A stretch of 64,000 bases of DNA, taken from contig NZ_LT962670.1 in the NCBI RefSeq assembly GCF_900199545.1, positions 237,461 through 301,460 on the forward strand. Direction: 5' to 3'. This DNA is from Raoultibacter massiliensis. Lineage in GTDB: Bacteria; Actinomycetota; Coriobacteriia; Coriobacteriales; Eggerthellaceae. Below are positions 52,025 through 60,517 of this stretch, one piece after another. The position numbers and the translations under genes are program-made. Under the pieces are notes generated by a model. That model ran no database searches, was not told the DNA's origin, and was given only the letters and a program-made list of their open reading frames with translations. Each line of letters opens with the position of its first letter. Position 1 is the stretch's first letter.

Positions 52025-53503
52025 ATGAGCGAACCATCAGCGTCTCAGGCCGTGCAAGCCGAAGGTTCATCGAGCGGAGGCCTCGGGATCTTTCGTTTGG
52101 TTACCACGGTTATCACGTTGATCGTCGGCGGCGGCGTTTTCACGCTGGCGGGGGATCAGGCTGCGGGCGGTGCAAGCGGCGCGGCCGTTTTGACGGCGTG
52201 GGGCATTTCGGCGGTGGGCGTGCTGTGCCTTGTTATGACGTTTTTCGCCCTTTCCCGCGTGAAACCCAAACTCAAAGGCGGCATCTACAGCTATGCGAAT
52301 GCCGGATTCGGCGATTTTCTCGGGTTCAACAGCGCATGGGGCTATTGGATCAGCGCGCTTTTGTGTACGGTGAGCTTCTCGGCGCTTTTGTTCGGGGCTC
52401 TTTCCTACTTCTTCCCGATATTCGGCGGCGGGACGAATCTGCCATCGATTATCGGCGCTAGCATTCTCATCTGGTTTTACGTATTCCTCGTATCGCGCGG
52501 CGTCAAGGAAGCCACGGGCGTCAACGCCGTTATCACCATTTCGAAATTCGTGCCGATCTTCGTGGCCATTACGGCCATCATCTTTCTGCAGAAGTTCGAT
52601 CCGGCGATATTCATGGAGAACTTCACGACGGGTGCCGTGCCGGGCATGCCGTTCTTCGATCAGGTGAGCAGCACCATGATGGTGACCATCTGGGTGTTCG
52701 TCGGCATCGAGGGAGCCGTTGCCATTTCCGGTCGCGCGAAGAAAGAGCGCGATGTGGGCAAGGCTACCCTCATAGCGTTCGTGTGCGTGCTTTCGATCTA
52801 TCTCATGGTGAGCGTGCTTTCAATGGGCGTCATGCCGATGTCCGAGTTGGCCCAGCTCGAGAACCCTGCGCTTGCGGGCGTCATGGAGCATGCGGTAGGG
52901 CAGTGGGGAGCCATTCTCATCAACGGCGGCGTGGTGCTCTCCCTCGTGGGCGCGATGCTCGGCTATACGGTGCTTTCGAGCGAATCGCCGTTCGAGGCGG
53001 CCGAGCAGGGCGTGTTCATCAAGGCGTTTGCGAAGACGAACAAAAAGGGCGCTCCGATCGTCACGTTGGTGGTTACGAACATCATCGTCGAAGTCTTCTA
53101 CGTCATCATGCTGTTTTCCGACAGCACGTACCAGTTCTTCTATACGCTTTCGGCAGGCATGATCCTTTTGCCGTATCTGCTCTCGGCTGCGTACTTCGCC
53201 AAGATCACATTCACTGAACCGGGTGCGTTTGCAGGCAAGCTCGGCGGCAGCATGGTTCTCTGGCGCATCTTCGGTATCTTCGGCGTTCTTTACAGCTTCT
53301 TCCTTGCCTGGGCGTCGGGCGCGGTTGGGCTGACGCTCATGTCGCTTCTGTACGCGCCGGGCATCCTTATGTACATCAAGGGGAAGAAGGAGCGCGGGGA
53401 GCCATATCTCAAAAGCGCGGTTGACCGGGTGGTGGTTGCGATTATCCTTGTCGCCGCCCTTGTCTCGATCATCTTACTGGTAACGGGAACGGTGGTTTTG
53501 TAG
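52025..53503 (+). CDS. APC-family amino acid antiporter, probably arginine/ornithine
   Basis: A 492-residue membrane protein of 12-13 spans of the basic amino acid/polyamine antiporter (APA/ArcD-LysI) group. Segments include LIVGGGVFTLAGDQAAGGAS (first span, the unwound substrate site), LKGGIYSYANAGFGDFLGFNSAW, the VTIWVFVGIEGAVAISGRAKKE region with the family Glu, and GYTVLSSESPFEAAEQG. ATG 52025 is preceded by TGATACAAC and a weak site. The antiporter would exchange arginine for ornithine in the arginine deiminase pathway; exact substrate is inferred. A -10-like TATTAT lies near 51983. Confidence 0.85.
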   Translation: MSEPSASQAVQAEGSSSGGLGIFRLVTTVITLIVGGGVFTLAGDQAAGGASGAAVLTAWGISAVGVLCLVMTFFALSRVKPKLKGGIYSYANAGFGDFLGFNSAWGYWISALLCTVSFSALLFGALSYFFPIFGGGTNLPSIIGASILIWFYVFLVSRGVKEATGVNAVITISKFVPIFVAITAIIFLQKFDPAIFMENFTTGAVPGMPFFDQVSSTMMVTIWVFVGIEGAVAISGRAKKERDVGKATLIAFVCVLSIYLMVSVLSMGVMPMSELAQLENPALAGVMEHAVGQWGAILINGGVVLSLVGAMLGYTVLSSESPFEAAEQGVFIKAFAKTNKKGAPIVTLVVTNIIVEVFYVIMLFSDSTYQFFYTLSAGMILLPYLLSAAYFAKITFTEPGAFAGKLGGSMVLWRIFGIFGVLYSFFLAWASGAVGLTLMSLLYAPGILMYIKGKKERGEPYLKSAVDRVVVAIILVAALVSIILLVTGTVVL

Positions 53504-53597
53504 CTCGCAGGAAGATGCAAAGGCGCTACAATAGTCAGGGTATTCATGGGAAACCGCACAGTCGGCTTCCTGTTTTATAGCTGACGATGGGCTGTCT

Positions 53598-55019
53598 ATG
53601 CATTCATCAAACAAGGTAGCGAGCAAATCTGACGGCAGAGAAGCGCGGCTTCGGCCGAGCGTGCTCACCATAGGTCTGGCTGCTTTGTTTTCGACGCTTT
53701 TGATCTTTTCGGGGGCTATGACTTCGTTTCTCGCCCATGAGGGCGTGAGCGATTTCATAAGTTTGTATGCGCGATCGGCGCTGGTTTCGGTGCTGGTGGT
53801 TGCAATTCTGGTCGTCGGCGCGTCGCTTGCGGGCAAGAACCTTCCGATCAAAGTGCTTTCAGGGGTCGGTGGAGTTATCCACCTCGTTGCTTGTGCGTTT
53901 TTCTGCTATCTCGTTCTTATGGGAGACCAGGGCGCGGCCTTCACGTGTTTCGGCGGAGCTGCAAGCGGAATCGGCTGCGGGCTCTTGTGCCTGACGTGGG
54001 GCAAACTGTTCAGTCGCTTCTCGTTGAGCGGGGCATTGCTCAACGTTGCGGTTGCGAGCTGCTCGGCTGCGATCATTTACGCGTGCATCATGATCGCCCC
54101 GACCTTGGCGAGCGTCGGCGTTTTCATGGTGTGCGCAGCTGTGGCCGCAGTAACTCCCTCGCTGTTCGGCGGTGGGAGTGACGGGGCTGCCGAAGCGAGG
54201 GCGCGCGGACAGAGGGGATCGTCGTTGCCTGCCTTTTTCGGAGTGGTTGCCGAACCCGCTTTCGGGCTGCTCGTGTTCGCGTTCATCATGGGTTTGACCT
54301 GCTACACCTATATGGAATGGTACTCTGATTATCTGTTGGCTTCGTTTTTCGCCTCCTCCATTTTGGTTGTCCTGGCTTTCCTGCGTTTGAAGAAGCCCAT
54401 CGTTCGTCCGCTGTACCGCAACGTCATTCCGCTGTTGGCGATCATCATGCTTGCCGTTTCGAGTATGAGCAAGGCGGTTGCGGGCGGTTCTGCTGCAGAG
54501 ATGTTCTGCATGTTTCTGCTGTACTCGTTCGCTGCGACGTTGACCATCGCGACGCTGTGCGCGATTGCCCATGCATCGGAGTTTTCGTCGGACTTCATCT
54601 ACTCGATCGCGTTGGTTCTGTTCGCGGCGGCATCCCTTATCGGGTTGAGCCTTTCCGAGATCCTCTCTGGTGAGACGATCGGCATTGCGGTGACGGTGGT
54701 TACCACGGTATACGCAGCGGTTATGCTGGTCGCTCGCAGCATGCATTCTGGCGATGATTCCGCCGCTGCGGAAAACGGGCTCGACGAGGGCGGCTCCGGG
54801 ACGATGCGGGATCGATGCGATTCGCTTTCGAGCGAACACGCGCTTACCGAACGGGAAAGCGAGATCCTTGTGCTTCTCGCGCAGGGGCATGCGAGTGCTG
54901 AGCTTTCCGAGATGCTGTTTATCTCTCCGAATACTGTTCGCACGCATATCCATAACATGTACCGCAAGCTTGGGGTCGCCTCTCGCGAGGAGCTCTTTCA
55001 GCTTATCCGCTCTCGGTAG
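53598..55019 (+). CDS. membrane-bound LuxR-family transcriptional regulator
   Basis: A 473-residue protein with ~12 hydrophobic spans and a LuxR helix-turn-helix at 416-473 (LTERESEILVLLAQGHASAE, NTVRTHIHNMYRK). It lies upstream of the flavoprotein gene at 55195 on the same strand, a departure from the divergent layout of most pairs here. A TACAAT -10 candidate lies near 53526. Arms CAGGAAG/CTTCCTG at about 53508 and 53568 bracket the promoter region. Confidence 0.88.
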   Translation: MHSSNKVASKSDGREARLRPSVLTIGLAALFSTLLIFSGAMTSFLAHEGVSDFISLYARSALVSVLVVAILVVGASLAGKNLPIKVLSGVGGVIHLVACAFFCYLVLMGDQGAAFTCFGGAASGIGCGLLCLTWGKLFSRFSLSGALLNVAVASCSAAIIYACIMIAPTLASVGVFMVCAAVAAVTPSLFGGGSDGAAEARARGQRGSSLPAFFGVVAEPAFGLLVFAFIMGLTCYTYMEWYSDYLLASFFASSILVVLAFLRLKKPIVRPLYRNVIPLLAIIMLAVSSMSKAVAGGSAAEMFCMFLLYSFAATLTIATLCAIAHASEFSSDFIYSIALVLFAAASLIGLSLSEILSGETIGIAVTVVTTVYAAVMLVARSMHSGDDSAAAENGLDEGGSGTMRDRCDSLSSEHALTERESEILVLLAQGHASAELSEMLFISPNTVRTHIHNMYRKLGVASREELFQLIRSR

Positions 55020-55054
55020 CACGGGGGATTCTAACCATACTGTTTATCAGGTAT

Positions 55055-55078
55055 AACGAAGTAGTGAATCACCTCGTT
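55055..55078. promoter_or_regulatory. degenerate dyad upstream of flavoprotein gene
   Basis: A 24-bp imperfect palindrome starting AACGAAGT and ending ACCTCGTT, with GTGA/TCAC at its centre; about 8 of 12 half-positions pair. It lies between the LuxR-type gene and the flavoprotein start. Weak. Confidence 0.3.
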
Positions 55079-55194
55079 GATATGATAGCGGGATAAATAA
55101 ACGCCTCTACGTATTGTCTAAACATCCCTCGCGTTCGCACAATGCAACCGCTTCGAAGCGAAGCCGCATGCATGATGAAACAAGGAGGGAAAAC

Positions 55195-57054
55195 ATGGAT
55201 GTATCACGACGCAGTTTTTTAAAGGGTGTTGCAGGAGCGGGTCTTGTGGGTGCGACGGCTGGTTTGCTTGGGTGCTCCCCGCAGGAAACGAAGAGCGCGA
55301 CGGCTCCTGAGCCGACCGCAAGCGCCGAGGCGGCAACGGTGCCGAAGGGCTATGTTTGCAGCGAGGATTGGCTCGGCGCGGCTCCCGTCATCGACGAAGC
55401 GGACATTGCGGAAACGAGGAGCTTCGACGTTGTCGTCATCGGCGGCGGGCATGCAGGGACGCAGGCTGCCTTGGCTGCCGCCCAGCTTGGAGCGAGCGTC
55501 GCCGTCATCGAGAAGCATAAGGATGGCGAGATCGTCTATCGCGGCGACGATATATGCTCGTACAACTCCAAGCTTTTGGAAAGCTGGGGATTCGGCCCGT
55601 ACAACCTCGAAGACATCGTGAACGAATACATACGTCGCGCGGCGGGCAGGTGCAACAGCGAAGTCATCCGCTCGTTCGTATACAATTCGGGCGAGATGAT
55701 GGACAACCTTGTTTCCATCGTTCCCGAAACGTCTACCGTATTCGATTACGAGGGCAAGCAGTGCACGGTGCAGATCGCCTACGAGAAGCCGGATGGAGCT
55801 GATTATCCTATCCTGAACGGCGGGCTTTACCAGTGGGCTTCGACCGTTCAAACGCTGAATTCGATGAACGAGGCGCCTGTCGGAAAAAACGGGCTCACCG
55901 GCATTACGCGCTTGGCCGAACTTGAGGTTTACTCGCGTGAAGCGGCGGAGGATCTCGGTGCGGTGTGGTACTGCGACGAAAGCGCGCTGGTGTGCACGCA
56001 GGCTGCCGACGGGTCGGTGACCGGCGTCATCACGCAGGACGGGGATCGCAAGAACATCAAGTACGAGGCGGCCAAGGGCGTCATTCTTGCGACAGGCGAT
56101 TTCGGCGCCAACACCGACATGGTCTACCAGCTGTGCGACGAGTGCGGCGAATACGCCGAGCGCCACGGCGTGGATCGCGAAATGCTGACCGGCATGACCG
56201 ATTGCGATGGCTCTGGACACAAGATCGGTTGCTGGGCGGGCGGCGCCATCGAGGGTCATCCGCGCCCGGTTGCGGGCAGCGCCCCGGTCATCGGATTCGG
56301 GCCGTGGGGTTCGACTCCCTGCCTGTGGATGAACTGCCAAGGCCGGCGCTTCATGAACGAGGAATGCAGCGCGCTGCTTCTCGCGCAATCTATCCGCCAG
56401 CCGATCTCGCAGGAAGGCATGATGGGGAACTTCGCTGTGATGGATAAGAAGTACATGCAGTACGTGCAGAAGTGCGGGCTTGATCATGGGTCGCCGAACT
56501 GGGGCTTCGACCAGGGTATGGAAGCGTTCGACGAAGCGATGCAAGCGACTCCCGAGAACGGCAGCATCAAAGTGACCACGATCGTCATCGCGAGCTACAG
56601 CGAAGAACAGAACAAGATGCTCACCTACGACGTGTTCGTGGGCGATACGATGGAAGAGGCCATGAAGAACTCCGGCCTTTCGGGCGACGCGCTCGCAACG
56701 GCGCTCGAGACGGTCGAACAGTACAACGAGCTGTGCGCTTCGGGAACCGATACGCAGTTCGGCAAGAGCTCCGATATGCTCATCCCCATTGACGAGGCTC
56801 CGTTCTACGTTGCCGTTCAAGCCACGTCGGCTCTGTACGGCCCTGGATTGAACACGCTTGCGGGCTTGTGCGTCAACGGCAACTACCAGGTGCTCACTAT
56901 GGACAAGACGGCGGTCATCCCCGGCTTGTATGCGGTCGGCAACACGATGGGCGAGCGCTACGGCAACTCGTACAGCTGCCCGTCGGCAGGCAACAACATG
57001 GGCAACGCCCTTACGAGCGGGCGCGTAGCCGGAAAGCATGCGGCTTCGGCGTAA
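55195..57054 (+). CDS. secreted FAD-dependent fumarate-reductase-family flavoprotein
   Basis: A 619-residue Tat lipoprotein: SRRSFLKG at 4-11, lipobox LLGC (Cys27), linker, then the DWLGAAPVI segment shared with the flavoprotein at 15739. FAD-binding GGGHAG at 83-88, VILATGDFGANTD, and a C-terminal GLYAVGNTMGERYGNSYSCPSAGNNMG. The HHTMGG position is ALYGPGLNTLAG and the RFMNEECSAL motif lacks the catalytic Arg. ATG 55195 follows CAAGGAGGGAAAAC. No cytochrome gene follows; a convergent LRR gene does. It may use a cytochrome encoded elsewhere. Confidence 0.92.
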   Translation: MDVSRRSFLKGVAGAGLVGATAGLLGCSPQETKSATAPEPTASAEAATVPKGYVCSEDWLGAAPVIDEADIAETRSFDVVVIGGGHAGTQAALAAAQLGASVAVIEKHKDGEIVYRGDDICSYNSKLLESWGFGPYNLEDIVNEYIRRAAGRCNSEVIRSFVYNSGEMMDNLVSIVPETSTVFDYEGKQCTVQIAYEKPDGADYPILNGGLYQWASTVQTLNSMNEAPVGKNGLTGITRLAELEVYSREAAEDLGAVWYCDESALVCTQAADGSVTGVITQDGDRKNIKYEAAKGVILATGDFGANTDMVYQLCDECGEYAERHGVDREMLTGMTDCDGSGHKIGCWAGGAIEGHPRPVAGSAPVIGFGPWGSTPCLWMNCQGRRFMNEECSALLLAQSIRQPISQEGMMGNFAVMDKKYMQYVQKCGLDHGSPNWGFDQGMEAFDEAMQATPENGSIKVTTIVIASYSEEQNKMLTYDVFVGDTMEEAMKNSGLSGDALATALETVEQYNELCASGTDTQFGKSSDMLIPIDEAPFYVAVQATSALYGPGLNTLAGLCVNGNYQVLTMDKTAVIPGLYAVGNTMGERYGNSYSCPSAGNNMGNALTSGRVAGKHAASA

Positions 57055-57085
57055 GCGCTGCCTAGGATAATTCGGGCAAACGGAA

Positions 57086-57113
57086 AGCGGGCGGATCGTT
57101 TGATCCGCCCGCT
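57086..57113. terminator. hairpin between convergent flavoprotein and LRR genes
   Basis: AGCGGGCGGATC (57086-57097), loop GTTT, GATCCGCCCGCT (57102-57113): a perfect 12-bp stem, no T-tract. Confidence 0.65.
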
Positions 57114-57135
57114 GGCGTTGGGATGCTTCTGGGTT

Positions 57136-59280
57136 TTATTGCTCGCGGCGACGTGCGCTGAGGGCGATGGCTCCGACGGCGACGAGGGCGGCGGCTGCGA
57201 GGGCGCAGGCGCCGGGCAGGAGGGAGTCGCTGGTGTTGGCGAGCTTGCCGCCTTTGCTGTCGGGGTTCGCAGGATCGGGCACAGGCGTCGGATCGGGGTC
57301 AGGATCAGGATCGGGACCTGGAGCTTCGGGCGTGGTCATGTGCGTGAACACGTAGTGCGTCATGTTGCGCAGCTCGTCTTCGTCGGTGTTCGCGATGGTG
57401 CCGGCGTCGAAGTGCTTCGCGAGATCGCCCGTGTAGCGGAAGTCGAGCGCGACGATATGGTGCAGGTTCTGGGGCTGGTGCGTAACCGAATGCGTGCCAG
57501 AACCAGACACGTACGCGAGCGCCGTGTCGGCACCGCCGGGCGTCTGCGAAAGCAGGCGGGCGCCCTGGAATTCGACGTCTTCGAACTTCGGGGTGGCGCT
57601 CACGGTGTGGGCGGCGGTCGTTTCCCCGATGTTCCAGATGTACATGAACGGATACTGGGCGTGCGCTCCGCTCATCGTTCCGAGCGTCGAGAGGATCGTG
57701 AGGAAGTCGGTCGATGTGGTGAAGCTCGTTCCCGCAACGGCGTTGAGGGCGTTGATGAGCCACTGCTTGGTCGAATCGGCGGTGATGGTCTGCCCGTTAA
57801 CGGGCGCGAAGAGCCCGAGCGCTTTAACCAGGTTGGCGTCGACGCTCGCGGAGAAGTCGATCACGTACGGCGCGGGCAGCGTCTGGGCGAGCAGTGCGTT
57901 GATCGCTTCGCCGAGCGAAGCGGCGGCGGGCTGTCCGAACGTGTTCACAAGATCGTCGTTGAGCGCGTCGAGCAGGTCGGCGCGGGTAGCCTGCAGCATC
58001 TCATCGGTGACGGGAGTCGCAGGATCGCTGTAGGCGAGCACGGTGGTGATCAGGTAGTCGATCAGCTGGTCGGGGTTCATGGCGAGCACGCGATCGAGCG
58101 AGAGCTCTTGCAGCGACTGCACGATGAGCGGCTTGTACCCCGCCCATTCCTGCTCGGTCATGAGGGGGTAGCCCGAGTTGTCCAGATCGGTGGTTGCCAT
58201 CCATCCCGCAACGGCGAGAAGATCGTCCATGTTCGTGATGTATTGTACGGGCACGTCGGTGCGGCCGAATGCATCGTAGAGGTTGATGTTCGGCCCGATA
58301 GTGGCCGCCATGCTGCCGAACAGATCGTAGGCCGTCGAGGCGAAGAGCTTGTCGGTATCGTAGTTCCAGAGCATGGTTGCGATGGAGAGGGCGATCTCGC
58401 GCTCGTCGGCGTTGAGCTCGTCGTAGTCGGATATGTCGCCGATATGCACGGGAGAGAACTCGCCGCCGGAAACAGCCAGGTCGGTCTCCATGGCAACGGG
58501 CTTGTCCTTGGAGTCTTTGCTGGTTGACGAAAGGGACAGCGATAGCGAGTGGCTGTCGATCCCGTTTTCTATGAGCGTAGTCCAGTCGCTGGGGGAGATG
58601 ACCGTTCCGCTCGAATCGAACCAGAGGCGCGCTTCTTCCTTTGTGGTTTGAATCCAGGTGTCGGATACGTCTACGCTGATGTAGTCGTATCCGGGCGTCG
58701 TCATGTAATCAGCGAAGGGGACGGCGAAAAGATCGGTGGGAAGCGAGGTCAGGCTGTTGCCGTACAGGTATACGAAGCGAACCTTCGGGTTGTTTGCGAA
58801 CAGGTTCGCGGGTATCTCGGTCAGCCGATTCCCCTCGATGTCCACCGCCTCGAGGTTCGGCAGGTCGGCAAAGGCGTTTCCGTCGATGGTCGCAATGTTG
58901 TTGCCGTAGAAACCGATTCTTTCGAGGGAGGGGTTGTTCTGGAATGTATCGGCTTCGATGGAAGTCATCGGGGTGTAGGCGATCGTCAGGCTGGTGATGT
59001 TCGGGAAAAGGCGGAGGTCGTCGAGCGATCCGATTGACTGGTAGAAGAAATAAAGGCTCGTCATGGCTTCGAGATCGGCTTCGGTCCAGGGAGCTCCGCC
59101 GTTCGTTTCGCCGTACTCGTCGTAGAACGCCTGCGCGAAGCCAGGGTCGTCGAACAGGTCGTCGTAGTCTGCAGCGAACGCGCTCGGTGCGAACGAGCAG
59201 GCAAGCGCGATCGAGATCAGAATTGAAAGGAGCGCTTGCTTTGCCGAGTGGGCGCGCTCTGGTCGTGCGGATGCGTTCAT
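57136..59280 (-). CDS. leucine-rich-repeat cell-surface protein with sortase-like C-terminus
   Basis: A 714-residue secreted protein. Signal peptide to about residue 36 (AFAADYDD); then leucine-rich repeats at ~75-195 (LRLFPNITSLTIAYTPMTSI, NNPSLERIGFYGNNIATI, LPNLEAVDIEGNRL). The central ~450 residues match no domain I recognise. The C-terminus has a Pro/Asp-rich spacer (PDPDPDPDPTPVPDP), then LANTSDS, a hydrophobic span and RRREQ, the layout of a cell-wall sorting signal with LANTS in place of LPxTG. Probably an adhesin or surface ligand-binding protein. Monocistronic; upstream palindromes may control it. Confidence 0.85.
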   Translation of the reverse strand: MNASARPERAHSAKQALLSILISIALACSFAPSAFAADYDDLFDDPGFAQAFYDEYGETNGGAPWTEADLEAMTSLYFFYQSIGSLDDLRLFPNITSLTIAYTPMTSIEADTFQNNPSLERIGFYGNNIATIDGNAFADLPNLEAVDIEGNRLTEIPANLFANNPKVRFVYLYGNSLTSLPTDLFAVPFADYMTTPGYDYISVDVSDTWIQTTKEEARLWFDSSGTVISPSDWTTLIENGIDSHSLSLSLSSTSKDSKDKPVAMETDLAVSGGEFSPVHIGDISDYDELNADEREIALSIATMLWNYDTDKLFASTAYDLFGSMAATIGPNINLYDAFGRTDVPVQYITNMDDLLAVAGWMATTDLDNSGYPLMTEQEWAGYKPLIVQSLQELSLDRVLAMNPDQLIDYLITTVLAYSDPATPVTDEMLQATRADLLDALNDDLVNTFGQPAAASLGEAINALLAQTLPAPYVIDFSASVDANLVKALGLFAPVNGQTITADSTKQWLINALNAVAGTSFTTSTDFLTILSTLGTMSGAHAQYPFMYIWNIGETTAAHTVSATPKFEDVEFQGARLLSQTPGGADTALAYVSGSGTHSVTHQPQNLHHIVALDFRYTGDLAKHFDAGTIANTDEDELRNMTHYVFTHMTTPEAPGPDPDPDPDPTPVPDPANPDSKGGKLANTSDSLLPGACALAAAALVAVGAIALSARRREQ

Positions 59281-59626
59281 GGAGTCCCCTAACCGTGTGG
59301 TGACACATCGAATCCAGTATAGCGATTTGATTGTAATATATTACCAAAATTCGGTAAGTGGATACCATAAAAGGGACGTTCAATGTTGGCGCAGGGTCTC
59401 TTGAGAGTTCGTGCGGAGACTTGAGCGGGAAGTCGTTGCATGGAGCAGCGGTTGCGCGCGGCTTGTTGACGGACTCCTTCCGTGCGCAGGGCATGCGCGT
59501 TGTCGGCAACAGGTTGAAAACCCCTTTGCGCCGATGCTTCCAATTTCTCGAAGTTGAGCGATAATCGATAGCTGCAACAGTCTGCCCAATCCGTCGCCGC
59601 AGGCGATGGGCGAAGGAGGAATCGCA
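59281..59626. other. 346-bp divergent intergenic region
   Basis: Between the LRR gene (minus) and the dimethylargininase gene (plus). On the minus strand TATACT (59321-59316) is a likely -10 for the LRR gene, and two overlapping palindromes lie upstream (59333-59357). The right half is ordinary sequence; the AAGGAGGA near 59613 is the ribosome binding site of the next gene. Confidence 0.5.
59333..59357. promoter_or_regulatory. two overlapping palindromes at the LRR gene promoter
   Basis: GTAATATATTAC (59333-59344, perfect 12 bp) overlaps TTACCAAAATTCGGTAA (59341-59357, arms TTACC/GGTAA). They sit around the -35 position relative to the TATACT at 59321-59316, a good place for a repressor or activator. 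Confidence 0.45.
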
Positions 59627-60397
59627 ATGTTTACGAACGTGATCGTCAGGCGTCCGAGCAAATCGCTGGTGGACGGTATTACTTCAGCACCTGAGCTGGG
59701 TAAGCCTGATTACGAGTTGGCGCTCAAACAGCACGACGACTACATTGCCGCGCTCAAGGAATGCGGTGTCGAAGTGACGGTGCTGCCCGCTCTCGAGGAA
59801 TTTCCCGATTCGTGCTTCGTCGAGGATACGGCCGTCATCACGCGTAAGGGCGCCATCATTGACAATCCGGGCGCAGGCACGCGCAATGGCGAGGCTAAGG
59901 CGATGGAGCCGACTATCCGCGAGTTCTTCGACGACGACCATATCGCCTACATCACTGCTCCTGGTACGCTTGAGGGCGGCGACGTCATGATGGTGGGAGA
60001 TCACTTCTTCGTCGGTCGCTCCGCCCGCACGAACGAAGAGGGCATCCGTCAATTTATCGAGATCCTCGAAGGCTGGGGCCTTTCGGGTTCCGAAGTTCCG
60101 CTCGAGTTCGTGCTGCATCTCAAGACGGGCGTTAACTACATCGAGGACAACAACATGCTCGTTTCGGGCGAGTTCATCGAGAAGCCTGATTTTGCGGAAT
60201 ACAACAAGATAGTCATTCCCGAAGACGAGGCGTATGCCGCCAACTGCATCTGGGTTAACGGAACCGTCATTGTTCCCGAGGGATATCCCACCGTGCTCGA
60301 GAAGATTCAGGAAGCGGGTTATAAAACCATCACGGTCGATACCTCGGAGTACCGTAAACTTGATGGTGGTTTGAGCTGCTTGAGCCTGAGGTTCTAG
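59627..60397 (+). CDS. ddaH: N(G),N(G)-dimethylarginine dimethylaminohydrolase
   Basis: A 256-residue amidinotransferase-fold enzyme that hydrolyses methylated arginine to citrulline and (di)methylamine. It closely follows my memory of the Pseudomonas aeruginosa enzyme in length and motifs: RRPSKSLVDGITS, HLGKPDY-like LGKPDYELAL, PDSCFVEDTAV, EGGDVMMVGDHFFVGRSART, the catalytic His in VLHLKTGVNYIE, and the catalytic Cys in DGGLSCLSLRF at the C-terminus. ATG 59627 has AAGGAGGA ahead. Methylarginines come from host or dietary protein. The citrulline could feed arginine-based energy metabolism; the antiporter at 52025 is near but not in the same operon. Confidence 0.93.
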   Translation: MFTNVIVRRPSKSLVDGITSAPELGKPDYELALKQHDDYIAALKECGVEVTVLPALEEFPDSCFVEDTAVITRKGAIIDNPGAGTRNGEAKAMEPTIREFFDDDHIAYITAPGTLEGGDVMMVGDHFFVGRSARTNEEGIRQFIEILEGWGLSGSEVPLEFVLHLKTGVNYIEDNNMLVSGEFIEKPDFAEYNKIVIPEDEAYAANCIWVNGTVIVPEGYPTVLEKIQEAGYKTITVDTSEYRKLDGGLSCLSLRF

Positions 60398-60402
60398 CGC
60401 TC

Positions 60403-60479
60403 GTACCCTGCACGGGGTACAATAGGCGCGTACGCAACTTGGCGAATACAGTATGGCGAGCGCCCCCTAGGGGGCGCTC
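60403..60479. terminator. palindromes between convergent ddaH and LuxR genes
   Basis: GTACCC/GGGTAC at 60403-60420 and a perfect 22-bp palindrome of half GAGCGCCCCCT around CTAG at 60458-60479. The second is a strong hairpin and probably a bidirectional terminator, though no T-tract follows. Confidence 0.55.
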
Positions 60480-60517
60480 GTGCGTTTGCGGGCGGATGGC
60501 GAAGCGCAGCTGTATAG

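Noticed and set aside
49816..52026. Long minus-strand open frame (736 codons) opposite the men fusion gene
   Set aside because: It mirrors the codon structure of menE-menC, has no family resemblance and no ribosome binding site; long antisense frames are expected in GC-rich coding DNA. Similar frames at 24644-26833, 27693-29750, 42068-43543 and 55219-57039 were rejected for the same reason.
57100..58527. Plus-strand frame of 475 codons opposite the LRR gene
   Set aside because: Arg/Val/Gly-rich shadow with no domain; the minus strand has a signal peptide, LRRs and a sorting signal.
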